Shown: positions 26,809 to 36,534, counted from the stretch's first letter. The stretch is DNA of 64,000 nt from an uncultured Pelagibacteraceae bacterium (GCA_902604975.1 CACLAY010000002.1:1-64000), one strand, 5' to 3'. The notes: a model not told the origin generated them from the sequence alone. Made by a program: numbers and translations.

Positions 26809-28353
26809 TTAATGTTTAAAGTGCCTTGTTTTTGAAAAAACTAGTATAACGCCTAACTTATTTGCAAATTTTATAATTTCTTTGTCCCGAATAGAGCCAG
26901 ATGGTTGAATAATTGCACTCACTCCATTTTGAACTAAAGTTTCTATTCCATCTACGAAAGGAAAAAATGCGTCTGATGCTCCTATGATTGTGTCTTCATC
27001 ATTAATTTTATGAAATTTTTTCATTTTATCTATTGCTATTTTACAACTATCTAACCTACTTGGTTGACCCGATCCAATTCCAATGGTTGAACTTTTTTTT
27101 GATAAAACAATTGCATTAGATTTTACATTTCTACACACATTAAATGCGAAAATTAGATCATCAAAAATTTTTTTTGATGGCTTAATTTTAGATACAACTT
27201 TAAAATTATCTTTACCAAAAATCTTGTTGTCTGAATTTTGTATCAATAAAGAGTCAAAGTTACTTGTTATATTGCTTAAATTGTTTCTTTTTAATTTTGA
27301 TGCATCGATTAGTCTTAAATTTTTTCTTTTTTTCAAAATTTTTAGAGAGTTTTTTTCAAAACCAAGTCCAATGATAACTTCTAGAAATATTTTACTTAAT
27401 TCCGAGGCTATTTTTTTATTTACTTTAAAATTACATGAAACAATTCCTCCAAATGCACTTATTGGATCACATGCCAGAGCCTCTTTATAACTTTGTATTT
27501 TATTCTTATTTATTGAAACACCGCATGGGTTGGCATGTTTAACTATTACAGTTCCAGTATTTTTTGGGAGTGTTTGTGATATATTCAAAGCTGCATAAAT
27601 ATCATTGTAATTATTATAGCTTAATTTTTTTCCACTTAACTGAAATATATCTAAGCTATTATTTTTGCTATAGATTGCTGATCGCTGATGGGGGTTTTCG
27701 CCATATCTCAAAACTTCAACTAAGTTTCCATGAACAGTTTTCTTTCGAGGAAAATTATTTTTATTTTCAGTATTCAAATATTCTGAGATTACAGAGTCGT
27801 AGTATGCTGTTAAATTAAATGCTTCTTGAGATAGTTTTTTTCTAAATGCCAAACTTGTGGAACCTTTATTTTTATCTAAATCTAAAATAAATTCTTTATA
27901 CTGATGCGGAGAAGTCAGTACTGTTGTATGATTATAGTTTTTAGCTGCTGCTCTAACAAGAGTTGGTCCCCCAATATCTATATTTTCAATGAGTTTATTA
28001 TGATTTTTTGTACTTTTTAACTTTGCTTCAAATGGATAAAAATTAACTATTACTAGATCTATTTCGTCATAATTATTTTTTTTTAACTCTTTTTTGTGAC
28101 TTTTGTTTTGTCTTTTGTTTAGAATACCTGCATATAACTTTGGATGAAGCGTTTTTACCCTACCATCTAAAATCTCATCTGTATTTGTATACTCTGATAC
28201 TTCTGTACATTTAAAGCCTAATTTCCTAATTTCTTTTGATGTGCCCCCTGAGCTTATTACATGTACTTTGTATTTTTTAAGGGTATTTAAAATTAACTTA
28301 ATGTCAGATTTATCTGAGAGAGATATAATTGCTTTTTTAATTTTATTACTCAT
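26809..28353 (-). CDS. purH: Bifunctional AICAR transformylase / IMP cyclohydrolase
   Basis: Last two steps of de novo IMP synthesis. The start is taken as the ATG at 28353 (MSNKIKKAIISLSDKSDI), which overlaps the heparinase stop as ATGA; the track start at 28371 adds six residues. The N-terminal MGS-like cyclohydrolase has VISSGGTSKEIRKLG and DILDGRVKTLHPKLYAGIL and VVNFYPFEA and NIDIGGPTLVRAAAKN; the transformylase domain has RYGENPHQRSAIY, TVIVKHANPCGVSIN, SAFGGIVSCNF and the terminal ASDAFFPFVDGIETLVQNGVSAIIQPSGSIRDKE. AICAR formed by hisF is recycled here. Confidence 0.96.
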   Translation of the reverse strand: MSNKIKKAIISLSDKSDIKLILNTLKKYKVHVISSGGTSKEIRKLGFKCTEVSEYTNTDEILDGRVKTLHPKLYAGILNKRQNKSHKKELKKNNYDEIDLVIVNFYPFEAKLKSTKNHNKLIENIDIGGPTLVRAAAKNYNHTTVLTSPHQYKEFILDLDKNKGSTSLAFRKKLSQEAFNLTAYYDSVISEYLNTENKNNFPRKKTVHGNLVEVLRYGENPHQRSAIYSKNNSLDIFQLSGKKLSYNNYNDIYAALNISQTLPKNTGTVIVKHANPCGVSINKNKIQSYKEALACDPISAFGGIVSCNFKVNKKIASELSKIFLEVIIGLGFEKNSLKILKKRKNLRLIDASKLKRNNLSNITSNFDSLLIQNSDNKIFGKDNFKVVSKIKPSKKIFDDLIFAFNVCRNVKSNAIVLSKKSSTIGIGSGQPSRLDSCKIAIDKMKKFHKINDEDTIIGASDAFFPFVDGIETLVQNGVSAIIQPSGSIRDKEIIKFANKLGVILVFSKTRHFKH

Positions 28354-29978
28354 ATTTTGCTTATCTGCCATTCAATTAATTGTTCATTATTTTGAGTAAC
28401 ACCTGAGATAAAAATATTCTGGTTCTCAATATATTGATTTTTATTACCAAAGTATAGCCCAGTTTCAACTCCTATCAATCCATCATTTGAAAAAAATCTC
28501 CAACCAGAATTCTCTAATTCAATTAAAATAGATTTATTATCTTGAAGCTTTGTTACTTTAATATTTGGTAGCAGATGAAATCTTATTTCAAAGTTTGTAA
28601 CTTTAAAATTCTTTTTTTTTATAAGTTTTTCCTTACCAAAAATAATATTTTTATCTACATCAAATTCTAAATTTCTTTGGTGAATTACTCCATATCTAGA
28701 TAAATATCCATCGTGTGAACATTTAATACTCCAATAATTTTTTTCATAGGATATTTTATTATCAAATGTTTTGAATCCTTTACTTACTATACTAGGACCT
28801 TTACTATTTTTTTTGAAATTACAAGTTGAAGAATTATCTATAATTAATGTTGAGTGAGTTGCAGTTGATTTTGAAATCGAATTCAGTTGATGATTATGAT
28901 CTTGAAAATAACCAGAATTTGTAATGAGTTTTTTATCTTTAAAAAAAAACTCAAATGATAATGGTCCACTTTGATAATTTTCCGAATAATTTTTTAGAGG
29001 ATTACTTCCTGTATCCATTGCAAGAACTACGTTTTTATTTTTTAGGATTGTATAACCGGATGTTTCAAGCTCATTATTCTTAAACTTATACCTAAATAGA
29101 GATAAATACTTATCAAAGTCTTTATTATTTAAATTATTATTTCCATTAAATAATAAACTCTGCTTTAATGACCCCCAAATAAACTCATAGGATTTGCCAA
29201 GGAAATGAATTATTTCATTTAAGTATTCTGGAATATCATTTAAAGAATCTTTTAAAAGCTCTCTTATCAAGATAAAATATTTTAAATAAAAAACCAACTG
29301 TCTGATATTTCTTGATTTTGGAAAGTAGTTATTATCAAATGAAGTATTAATAATTTTCTTTAGTAAATTTAATCCATATTCCAAAAACCTATTATTTTTG
29401 TATGCTATTCCTGAGAGAGTTATCGCTGTACACCCAATCATTTTGTCATTTAAATCAGATGATCTGTCAATTTCATTCATTAAATGATTTACTTGCTTAC
29501 TGATTATTTCGTTAAAACTATTTTTATATTTATTTCCAGATTCATCATAGGTAATTTTTGAATTTGATATCCAAGCTATTACTCTTTTAGAAAGAATGTC
29601 TATTTCCCAACTTTTTGCTTCATAGTTTTGATTCTTTTTAATCCAATTTTCAATAATTGACTGTGTAACTTCATTTGAAGATTTTAGATCTATTGAAAAC
29701 AACCAATAAAAACTATGAAGTTTTTTAAAGTGATTATAATTTAGACCTTTGTCTTCCCATATGGATTGAACATTAAAATCTTCAATCTTCTTTTTTTGTT
29801 TTTCGTATTTTATTAATGAACTAAGTATATTAAGACTTGGTTGATAAACTAAAACATTTTCATCAAATCTTGAAATTTTTCTATTATAAATAGATGAGTT
29901 TAAATAAATTTTTCGTATTTGGTTTTTAAAAATAAAATAAAATTCATTGATATAATTAAAAGGACTTTTTAAAAACAT
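28350..29978 (-). CDS. Heparinase II/III family protein
   Basis: Large helical-plus-beta protein of the polysaccharide lyase 12-like family common in alphaproteobacteria beside purH. In 542 residues the N-terminal half is alpha-helical (WLFSIDLKSSNEVTQ, WIKKNQNYEAKSWEIDILSKRVIAWI), and from about 315 the heparinase II/III C-terminal beta domain shows SGYTILKNKNVVLAMDTG, GPLSFEFFFKDKKLITNSGYFQDHNHQLNSISKSTATHSTLIIDN. The conserved His and Tyr area (ATHSTL) is visible. No signal peptide. True substrate unknown; activity on cell-surface polymer is an inference. Lies between rpe and purH with 1-base and 4-base junctions. Confidence 0.85.
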   Translation of the reverse strand: MFLKSPFNYINEFYFIFKNQIRKIYLNSSIYNRKISRFDENVLVYQPSLNILSSLIKYEKQKKKIEDFNVQSIWEDKGLNYNHFKKLHSFYWLFSIDLKSSNEVTQSIIENWIKKNQNYEAKSWEIDILSKRVIAWISNSKITYDESGNKYKNSFNEIISKQVNHLMNEIDRSSDLNDKMIGCTAITLSGIAYKNNRFLEYGLNLLKKIINTSFDNNYFPKSRNIRQLVFYLKYFILIRELLKDSLNDIPEYLNEIIHFLGKSYEFIWGSLKQSLLFNGNNNLNNKDFDKYLSLFRYKFKNNELETSGYTILKNKNVVLAMDTGSNPLKNYSENYQSGPLSFEFFFKDKKLITNSGYFQDHNHQLNSISKSTATHSTLIIDNSSTCNFKKNSKGPSIVSKGFKTFDNKISYEKNYWSIKCSHDGYLSRYGVIHQRNLEFDVDKNIIFGKEKLIKKKNFKVTNFEIRFHLLPNIKVTKLQDNKSILIELENSGWRFFSNDGLIGVETGLYFGNKNQYIENQNIFISGVTQNNEQLIEWQISKI

Positions 29979-29979
29979 T

Positions 29980-30639
29980 TTACATTGATTTTAGTTTTTC
30001 AATATTAGTTTTAATATCCCCATCATTCTCGTTAAAAACTGTTGTTCCAGACACCAAAATATCAGCTCCAGCTTCTAAAACAATTTTTGAATTACTAAAA
30101 TTAATTCCTCCATCAACCTCAATATCAAACTGATATTTGTTTTTGTCTTTTATTTTTTTCAATTCTTTTATTTTATCTAATATTTCAGGCATAAATTTTT
30201 GCCCACCAAAACCAGGGTTAACACTCATAACAAGAACTAAATCAATTTTGTCAATTTCATCAATTAAAGTTTTTATTTCAGTTTTTGGATTTAAAGATAC
30301 ACCAACTTTTTTGCCAAATTTTTTAATTAAACTTATAGATCCTTTCAAGTTTTCAGTAGCTTCAGGGTGAATAGTTATTATATCAGCACCAGCATTTGCA
30401 TAATTTTCAATATATTCGTTTACTGGAGAAATCATTAAGTGTACATCAAATGGAAGCTTGGTATATTTTCTTAGGTTTTTTATTACTGGAGGTCCAATTG
30501 TTAAATTTGGAACAAAGTGACCGTCCATTACATCGACGTGAATTAAGTCGGCCCCACCTTGTTCTAGCTTCTTAATTTCATTACCAAGCTGGCTGAAGTC
30601 TGCAGATAATATAGAAGGAGAAATTTGAATTTTTTTCAT
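29980..30639 (-). CDS. rpe: Ribulose-phosphate 3-epimerase
   Basis: Interconverts ribulose 5-phosphate and xylulose 5-phosphate in the pentose phosphate pathway. The 219-residue TIM barrel has QISPSILSADFSQLGNE, ADLIHVDVMDGHFVPNLTIGPPVI with the metal-binding His and Asp, LMISPVNEYI, ADIITIHPEA, VLVMSVNPGFGGQKF and IEVDGGINFSNSKIVLEAGADILVSGTTVF. All catalytic residues are present. First gene of an rpe-heparinase-purH run on the minus strand. Confidence 0.97.
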   Translation of the reverse strand: MKKIQISPSILSADFSQLGNEIKKLEQGGADLIHVDVMDGHFVPNLTIGPPVIKNLRKYTKLPFDVHLMISPVNEYIENYANAGADIITIHPEATENLKGSISLIKKFGKKVGVSLNPKTEIKTLIDEIDKIDLVLVMSVNPGFGGQKFMPEILDKIKELKKIKDKNKYQFDIEVDGGINFSNSKIVLEAGADILVSGTTVFNENDGDIKTNIEKLKSM

Positions 30640-30682
30640 TTGATACTAAAAATATTAGTATCAATTTTTTGTTCTATTTGAA

Positions 30683-31033
30683 TTAGTTTTTACTAAATAT
30701 TCTATATATTTCTCGAGCAATTTCACTTTCAAGAGGGAAAGAAAGCATACCCATTACTGAATAACCAAGTAAATAAGGCATTAAATAGAAACGACCCATG
30801 TAAAAGAACCAAGCTACATAGAGTGGTACTAAAGGTCCTATAATAAAGCTTGGGGTAATTGGTTTAAATATTTTTATAAGTGGGTTAGTTAATTTCACAA
30901 ATACTTTCATAAAGAAAAACTGTGAATCTTCTTTCTGAAATATATTCATCGCAACTCTTCCAATTAGAGTCCACATTATAACTCCAAGGACATAATCAAT
31001 TATATAAACTAAGGGATGAAAGTTTGCTGACAT
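30683..31033 (-). CDS. YggT-like membrane protein
   Basis: Small inner-membrane protein, tentatively of the YggT/Ycf19 type. The 116 residues show helices at about 10-28 (YIIDYVLGVIMWTLIGRVAMNIF), 61-80 (FIIGPLVPLYVAWFFYMGRFY) and a partly hydrophobic 83-97, with a central FVKLTNPLIKIFKPITPSF that resembles the LT-P-L--I----P block of YggT (compare the true YggT at 41.6 kb, YKLTDPILNKIRGFLPS). It lies downstream of the symporter pair behind a strong stem-loop. Function unknown. Confidence 0.6.
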   Translation of the reverse strand: MSANFHPLVYIIDYVLGVIMWTLIGRVAMNIFQKEDSQFFFMKVFVKLTNPLIKIFKPITPSFIIGPLVPLYVAWFFYMGRFYLMPYLLGYSVMGMLSFPLESEIAREIYRIFSKN

Positions 31034-31046
31034 TTTAGATCTTATC

Positions 31047-31069
31047 TAGGGGCGAAATTTTCGCCCCTA
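31047..31069 (-). terminator. GC-rich stem-loop after the symporter gene
   Basis: TAGGGGCGAAA and TTTCGCCCCTA form a near-perfect 23-base palindrome, standing out in AT-rich surroundings, 17 bases after the symporter stop. There is no clear U-run on either strand, so it may be a weak terminator, a transcript-end stabiliser or a partial read-through barrier before the YggT-like gene rather than a textbook intrinsic terminator. Confidence 0.5.
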
Positions 31070-31085
31070 AAATAATATATTTTAA

Positions 31086-32900
31086 TTAATGTTGTTTTCC
31101 AAGTATGGTTTTACCACTTGGTACACGCACATCATCAACCATTTTCTGAGTAGCTGCGTCTGGTGCTGCAGTTATTAAACTGACAACAATCATAGAAACT
31201 AAACTTACAGCTGCTCCAACTATTCCAAAAGTAAGTTGAGTTATGCCTAAGAACCCAGATCCACCACTTCGTACCCAAACTAGATACGCAGTTCCTGAAA
31301 TTAGTCCTAATAGCATTCCCGCAACAGCTCCTGGTGCATTAGCTCTCTTCCACCATACACCAAGTACAAGTGGGAAGAATAGCCCAGACATCGCAAAGTC
31401 AAAAGCCCAAATTACCGAACCTAGAATACCTTGTATCTCTAGTGCAGCAATTGTAGCTCCTGCAAAACCAATCAATACAAGCAATACCCTTGCAACAATT
31501 AATCTTTTTGCAGTTTCAGCTTTTGGATTAATGATTTTGTAGTAAACATCATGTGATAACGCATTTGAAATAGCTAAAACTAATCCATCTGCAGTTGACA
31601 TGGCAGCAGCCATACCTCCAGCAGCAACAAGTCCAGATATTACATAAGGTAATCCAGCAATCTCAGGTGTTGCTAGTACAACAGCACTACCTTTCATAAA
31701 GAACTCGTTAAGTTCTAGAGTTCCATTGCCGTTAAAGTCACTTACAAACATCAACTTCGCTTGGTTCCAGTTTTGATACCAGTCAAGAGCTTGAACTTCA
31801 GTTATCGATTTACCGATAATTCCAGTAGCTAGATTAGGATCCATCAAAGAAATTTTTGATAGAGTAGCTAACATTGGAGCAGAAGAGTAAAGTAGGAATA
31901 TAAAGAATAATGACCAACCTACCGATCTTCTAGCTGTTCTTACACTTGGAGTAGTAAAGTATCTCATCATAACGTGAGGTAATGAGGCTGTTCCTGCCAT
32001 CATACATACTGCTAATGAAATAAACGCCCAAGGTGTTGCATTAACTGAAGAGTGCGCTTTAGTAATTGCAGATAATCCTTTTGGAACTGTAGCTAAATCT
32101 GCAGCTGAGTTTTTAACAAATCCAAATTGACCTTCAAGTTCTGCAATTCTTGCTACTTCGTCAGCTAACATGAAGTGTGGGAAGAAACCTGCACCAATAT
32201 TGTTACTTATCCAGAATACTGGAAGTAAATAAGCAATAATTAGTACAATATATTGAGCAACTTGTGTCCAAGTTACTGCTCTCATTCCACCAAGCATTGA
32301 GCACATCAAAATACTAGCTAGTCCAACGTAAACTGCAATTTCAAATGGAATATCTAAAGCAACAGAAGCAATTGTTCCTGTAGCGTTAATTTGAGCAGTC
32401 ACGTAAGTGAATGATGCAACAGTTAAGACTATAACAGCACTAAATCTTGCTAAGTTACCACCGTAACGAGTTCCTATAAAATCTGGAACAGTATAACATC
32501 CAAATTTTCTAAGATATGGTGCTAATAAAGAAGCAACTAGTACATATCCACCAGTCCATCCAACAAGCAGTGCCATATAACCATAGCCCTTAAAGTAGAT
32601 ACCACCTGCCATGGCTACAAATGATGCACCAGACATCCAGTCAGCTGCAGTTGCCATTCCATTAAAAACAGTAGGTACTTGCCTTCCAGCTACATAATAA
32701 GCATCTGTTTGAAGTGTTCTGGATAACCAACCAATTAAAGCATAAATCAAAACTGTAAATGATACAAAAAAGATACCAATCATTTTTGCTGTCATTCCCA
32801 TTTGTTCTGCTATGGCCATTATGATGATAAATACAAGAAATCCTCCAGTATATATCCCATAGACTTTAGGTAAGTTATCTATAAATTTACCTTTTATCAT
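31086..32900 (-). CDS. Sodium:solute symporter, large subunit (VC_2705-type)
   Basis: Solute:sodium symporter family permease, probably for acetate or another short organic acid. The 604 residues give about 13 membrane helices with YYVAGRQVPTVFNGMATAADWMSGASFVAMAG, SFTYVTAQINATGTI, MLGGMRAVTWTQVAQY and the later GMAAAMSTADGLVLAISNALSHDVYY. It is always paired with a DUF4212 small protein in the VC_2705-type systems, as here (4-base overlap upstream). Residues 388-399 read DFNGNGTLELNE, a textbook EF-hand loop, in a stretch between helices. acs lies nearby, favouring acetate, but the substrate is inferred. Confidence 0.88.
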   Translation of the reverse strand: MIKGKFIDNLPKVYGIYTGGFLVFIIIMAIAEQMGMTAKMIGIFFVSFTVLIYALIGWLSRTLQTDAYYVAGRQVPTVFNGMATAADWMSGASFVAMAGGIYFKGYGYMALLVGWTGGYVLVASLLAPYLRKFGCYTVPDFIGTRYGGNLARFSAVIVLTVASFTYVTAQINATGTIASVALDIPFEIAVYVGLASILMCSMLGGMRAVTWTQVAQYIVLIIAYLLPVFWISNNIGAGFFPHFMLADEVARIAELEGQFGFVKNSAADLATVPKGLSAITKAHSSVNATPWAFISLAVCMMAGTASLPHVMMRYFTTPSVRTARRSVGWSLFFIFLLYSSAPMLATLSKISLMDPNLATGIIGKSITEVQALDWYQNWNQAKLMFVSDFNGNGTLELNEFFMKGSAVVLATPEIAGLPYVISGLVAAGGMAAAMSTADGLVLAISNALSHDVYYKIINPKAETAKRLIVARVLLVLIGFAGATIAALEIQGILGSVIWAFDFAMSGLFFPLVLGVWWKRANAPGAVAGMLLGLISGTAYLVWVRSGGSGFLGITQLTFGIVGAAVSLVSMIVVSLITAAPDAATQKMVDDVRVPSGKTILGKQH

Positions 32901-33163
32901 TGATCACCCTCTCTTTCAGTAAATCCGAATTCATCATCTATTTTCTCTTGTCGACCGGCAAACCAGAAAATTAGAATTACGAAGATTGCAAGCGATCCCT
33001 GACATGTAAACCAATACGTTAAAGGATATCCAAATGGTCTAATGCTTGATTCTTGCATTTCGGCTCCGAAAAGAAAGATGCCAATTGAGAAAACAAACCA
33101 AATTGCTAGTGTAATAAAGAGCAAGTTTCTGGTTTTTTCCCAGTGTTGTTCTTGTTTTGACAT
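32897..33163 (-). CDS. DUF4212 small subunit of the sodium:solute symporter
   Basis: 88-residue membrane partner of the large symporter subunit. It has two hydrophobic helices at about 11-32 (LLFITLAIWFVFSIGIFLF) and 47-68 (LTYWFTCQGSLAIFVILIFWFAG), and the family text EKTRNLL, PFGYPLTYWFTCQGS and a final acidic FGFTERE. The stop overlaps the symporter ATG (ATGA). Its AGGAGAGAG ribosome-binding site sits inside a hairpin (see 33167-33194), so expression of both subunits may be governed there. Confidence 0.92.
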   Translation of the reverse strand: MSKQEQHWEKTRNLLFITLAIWFVFSIGIFLFGAEMQESSIRPFGYPLTYWFTCQGSLAIFVILIFWFAGRQEKIDDEFGFTEREGDQ

Positions 33164-33166
33164 TTT

Positions 33167-33194
33167 TTCTCTCTCCTATAGGTTAAAGAGAGAA
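33167..33194 (-). promoter_or_regulatory. Hairpin covering the DUF4212 ribosome-binding site
   Basis: On the minus strand TTCTCTCT pairs perfectly with AGAGAGAA (8 bp) around the 12-base loop TTAACCTATAGG. The 3' arm contains the Shine-Dalgarno bases AGGAGAGAG, four bases before ATG at 33163. Folding would hide the site; opening it would expose an unusually strong SD for this genome. Could be a thermosensor, a protein target or coincidence of a purine-rich SD with a pyrimidine-rich leader. Confidence 0.5.
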
Positions 33195-33283
33195 CCATAC
33201 CGATAATCAAACATATTTAAACCCCTAAAAACACTCGATATTGTGTCATTTTTACATTATACATCAACATATTAGTTAGATAA

Positions 33284-33910
33284 ATGGCCCTTAAATACAG
33301 ATTCAACTTAAAAGATATAAAAATTGAAGACTTCAAAGTTTATTTAGTTGCAATGTTCAAAGGTATTCTTCCAAAGAAAAAAATAAAGAATATCGAGGAT
33401 CTTGCAGAATTTATTCAGCAAAAATCAGCATGGGTATCACAAGTTACTTTATATAATTATTTAAAAACAAGAATGGGCACTAAATGGGTTCTCCATTTTG
33501 ATGATGAAAAGTTTTTAAAATCAATTAACACTGCCAAATGGAACATATATGCAATTTCACTTCAAGATTTATCTTTTTATACTGTTTCATATTTAAATGT
33601 TTTTTTTAATTTCCAAGAAACTAATAAAGCTTCTGAAATTTATAATAATATTTTGGATAAAGAATTAGAGAATGGCATGCCGAAGGAAATTGTTGATGAA
33701 GCGAGAGCTAGTTTTCAAAAAAGATTAGATCAAATTAAATGGGATGACTATTATAAGTCTTGGCCATTTAATGAAAGTGCTCTTGCACTTTATAATTGGG
33801 CTCCAGTAGCTACTGAACTAAAATCTATTGATAGAAAAATAGTACTGAATTCTATGATTTTAAAATGGGATAATATTAAGGAAGAGTTTTCTAAACTAAT
33901 AAAGATCTAG
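33284..33910 (+). CDS. Conserved-looking hypothetical protein
   Basis: Not recognised. The 208-residue protein is soluble and largely helical by inspection: [30 protein letters not shown], an [28 protein letters not shown] segment, [36 protein letters not shown] and EEARAS-type helix [44 protein letters not shown]. No signal peptide, membrane helix, Cys motif or nucleotide loop is visible. It starts 120 bases from the divergent symporter operon and runs tail to tail into acs (4-base overlap), so a link to acetate metabolism is possible but unproven. Composition is typical of the window. Confidence 0.75.
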   Translation: MALKYRFNLKDIKIEDFKVYLVAMFKGILPKKKIKNIEDLAEFIQQKSAWVSQVTLYNYLKTRMGTKWVLHFDDEKFLKSINTAKWNIYAISLQDLSFYTVSYLNVFFNFQETNKASEIYNNILDKELENGMPKEIVDEARASFQKRLDQIKWDDYYKSWPFNESALALYNWAPVATELKSIDRKIVLNSMILKWDNIKEEFSKLIKI

Positions 33911-35892
33911 ATATTTTTTCTATTATCGACCAAGCTTTCAACAACTGAAGGATCAGCTAAAGTGGTTGTATCCCCTAATTGACCATGTTCATTAGCAGCG
34001 ATTTTTCTCAGAATTCTTCTCATTATTTTACCTGATCTTGTTTTTGGAAGGCCTGGAGCAAATTGAATTAAGTCCGGAGTTGCTATTGGACCAATTTGTT
34101 TCCTCACCCAAAGTTTTAAATCTCTCTCTAAATCAAGAGTACTTTTTTCTCCAGCATTTAAAGTGACATAGCAGTAAAGCCCATTTCCTTTTATGTCATG
34201 TGGATATCCAACCACTGCTGCTTCAGCCACCTTTGGATGAGCTACAAAAGCACTTTCAATTTCTGCAGTACCTAAATTATGTCCAGAAACAATAATTACA
34301 TCATCTACTCTTCCTGTAATCCAATAGTATCCATCTTTATCCCTTCTGCAACCATCACCTGTAAAATATTTTCCATCAAATTGTGAAAAATAAGTATCTA
34401 TAAATCTTTGATGATCGCCATACACACTTCTCATTTGCCCAGGCCATGATTGTGAAATACAAAGTCTACCTTGTGCTTCTCCTTTTAAAACCTTGCCATC
34501 TTTGTCTAGGATCTCTGGTTTAATTCCATAAAATGGTTTTGTTGCAGAACCAGGTTTTAAATCTATGGCACCAGTTTGAGGACTGATCAAAATTCCACCT
34601 GTTTCTGTTTGCCACCAAGTATCAACGATTGGGCAACTGCTATCACCAACGGTTTTGTAATACCATTCCCAAGCTTCAGGATTAATTGGTTCACCAACAG
34701 TACCTAAAAGTTTCAAAGTTTTTCTAGATGTTTTTTTTACAGGTTTATCACCTTCTCTCATCAAAGCTCTGATTGCTGTAGGAGCTGTATAAAAAATATT
34801 AACTTTATATTTATCAACTATTTGCCACCATCTAGATGTATCAGGATAAGTGGGTATTCCTTCAAACATAATTGTAGTTGCGCCATTGGCAAGCGGACCA
34901 TAAATAATATAACTGTGTCCTGTAACCCAGCCTATATCAGCCGTGCACCAGTAAATATCTTTAGGTTTATAATTAAAAATATATTGGTGAGTCATTGATG
35001 CATAAACCATATATCCACCAGTTGTATGTAACACACCTTTTGGTTTCCCAGTTGAGCCAGATGTGTAAAGAATAAATAATGGATCTTCGGCATTCATTTC
35101 TTCAGGCTCACATTTTGCTGAAACTTTACTTGTCATTTTGTGATACCAAACATCACGATCATTGTACCAATCAATCTTTTTGGTACCTGTTCTCTTTACA
35201 ACGACACATTTCTTTACGTTTGGACAGCTCTGCAAAGCTTCATCTGTAATAGATTTTAAAGGAATTGTTTTGCCACCTCTTACACCTTCATCTGCAGTTA
35301 TTACATAATCAGATTCGCAATCATTAATTCTACCTGAAATACTATCTGGTGAAAAACCTCCAAATATTATGGAGTGAACTGCACCTATTCTTGCACATGC
35401 AAGCATTGTGTAGGCAAGCTCTGGTATCATGGTAAGATAAATTGTTACTCTATCACCCTTTTGAACTCCAAGATTTTTTAATCCATTAGCTGTTTTTGAT
35501 ACCTCTTTATGAAGTTCTTTATAAGTAATTTTTTTTTGAACTTTAGGATCGTCTCCTACCCATATAATTGCAGTCTTATTAGCATTCTTTTTAAGATGCC
35601 TATCAATGCAATTCGCAGAGGCATTTAAAGTACCATCATAGAACCATTTGATGTGAACATCATCTTTACTATATTTAACATCTTTAATTTTTTTATAAGG
35701 CTTAATCCAATTAATTCTTTTTCCTTCTTTTTTCCAAAATCCATCGTTATCTTTAATCGATTCGTTATATTTCTTTATATATTGAGATTTATTAACGGTA
35801 GCTTTACTTATCCATTCTTTCTTAGTTTTATAAATTGTCTCTTTAGGTTTTTTAGAGATTATTTTTTTTTTAACTTTTTTTTTCTTAGGCAT
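33907..35892 (-). CDS. acs: Acetyl-CoA synthetase
   Basis: AMP-forming acetate-CoA ligase. The 661-residue protein has the adenylation signature [99 protein letters not shown] and the C-terminal [17 protein letters not shown] whose Lys is the usual acetylation site. The W in [10 protein letters not shown] marks acetate specificity. The N terminus carries an extra lysine-rich stretch (about 20 residues of KKKKVKKKI type) before the normal start region; a later start is possible. The nearby symporter pair may bring in acetate. Confidence 0.96.
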   Translation of the reverse strand: MPKKKKVKKKIISKKPKETIYKTKKEWISKATVNKSQYIKKYNESIKDNDGFWKKEGKRINWIKPYKKIKDVKYSKDDVHIKWFYDGTLNASANCIDRHLKKNANKTAIIWVGDDPKVQKKITYKELHKEVSKTANGLKNLGVQKGDRVTIYLTMIPELAYTMLACARIGAVHSIIFGGFSPDSISGRINDCESDYVITADEGVRGGKTIPLKSITDEALQSCPNVKKCVVVKRTGTKKIDWYNDRDVWYHKMTSKVSAKCEPEEMNAEDPLFILYTSGSTGKPKGVLHTTGGYMVYASMTHQYIFNYKPKDIYWCTADIGWVTGHSYIIYGPLANGATTIMFEGIPTYPDTSRWWQIVDKYKVNIFYTAPTAIRALMREGDKPVKKTSRKTLKLLGTVGEPINPEAWEWYYKTVGDSSCPIVDTWWQTETGGILISPQTGAIDLKPGSATKPFYGIKPEILDKDGKVLKGEAQGRLCISQSWPGQMRSVYGDHQRFIDTYFSQFDGKYFTGDGCRRDKDGYYWITGRVDDVIIVSGHNLGTAEIESAFVAHPKVAEAAVVGYPHDIKGNGLYCYVTLNAGEKSTLDLERDLKLWVRKQIGPIATPDLIQFAPGLPKTRSGKIMRRILRKIAANEHGQLGDTTTLADPSVVESLVDNRKNI

Positions 35893-35902
35893 GAATTTTT
35901 TT

Positions 35903-36319
35903 TTAATTAATTCTACCCATCTTCAAAATTATTTTCCAGCTTTTAGTATCAATAGGCATGACAGATAGTCTACTTTGCCTAATTAAAGATAAGTTATCCA
36001 AAGCCTTAGTTTTTTTGATGTTTTCAAGTGTTACAGGATTTTGAAGTTTACTTTTAAATCTTACTTTAACAGCAACAAACCTTTTTTCCTTATCCGTTGG
36101 ATCAATGAATGCCGTTTTAATAACTTCGACTATACCAACTATCTCTTTTCCAATATTAGAATGATAAAAAAAACAAAGATCTCCTTTTTTCATTTTTTTT
36201 AAGTTACTTGCTGCTTGGTAATTTCTTACACCATCCCAGTCAGCTCCTTTTTCTCCAGCTTTGATTTGTTGATCAATTGACCAAACATCCGGCTCAGATT
36301 TAATTAACCAGTAATTCAT
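35903..36319 (-). CDS. EVE domain protein
   Basis: PUA-like EVE domain, thought to bind modified bases. The 138 residues open with [18 protein letters not shown] and continue [42 protein letters not shown], and [26 protein letters not shown], essentially the full family signature. It starts the minus-strand pair EVE-acs with a 10-base gap. In other alphaproteobacteria EVE genes accompany YciI or GpsA neighbours; here it sits alone beside acs. Confidence 0.93.
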   Translation of the reverse strand: MNYWLIKSEPDVWSIDQQIKAGEKGADWDGVRNYQAASNLKKMKKGDLCFFYHSNIGKEIVGIVEVIKTAFIDPTDKEKRFVAVKVRFKSKLQNPVTLENIKKTKALDNLSLIRQSRLSVMPIDTKSWKIILKMGRIN

Positions 36320-36393
36320 CTAATTGTTTCTCCAATTTTTATTTATATTAAGTTTTGAATATAATTTTCTATTGTTTTTTTTGTTTTACCTAA

Positions 36394-36480
36394 CTAACAG
36401 TTATTGTGTATCGTTTTATCTCCTTTCCCACATTTATCACCTACTAGTTCTATACTGTAAGGATTTTTTTCTTTTAACAT
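36394..36480 (-). CDS. Possible 28-residue small ORF
   Basis: In the 215-base gap between the EVE gene and the methyltransferase, the minus strand has an ATG-to-TAG frame of 28 codons, MLKEKNPYSIELVGDKCGKG and a tail ending HNNC. It contains two Cys and is less AT-biased than the gap around it. No clear ribosome-binding site precedes it, and it may be chance or a remnant. The rest of the gap shows nothing else I can support. Confidence 0.25.
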   Translation of the reverse strand: MLKEKNPYSIELVGDKCGKGDKTIHNNC

Positions 36481-36534
36481 AATAATTATTACTTGTTGAT
36501 TTATATAATTTATTTTAGATAATTAACATAATTA

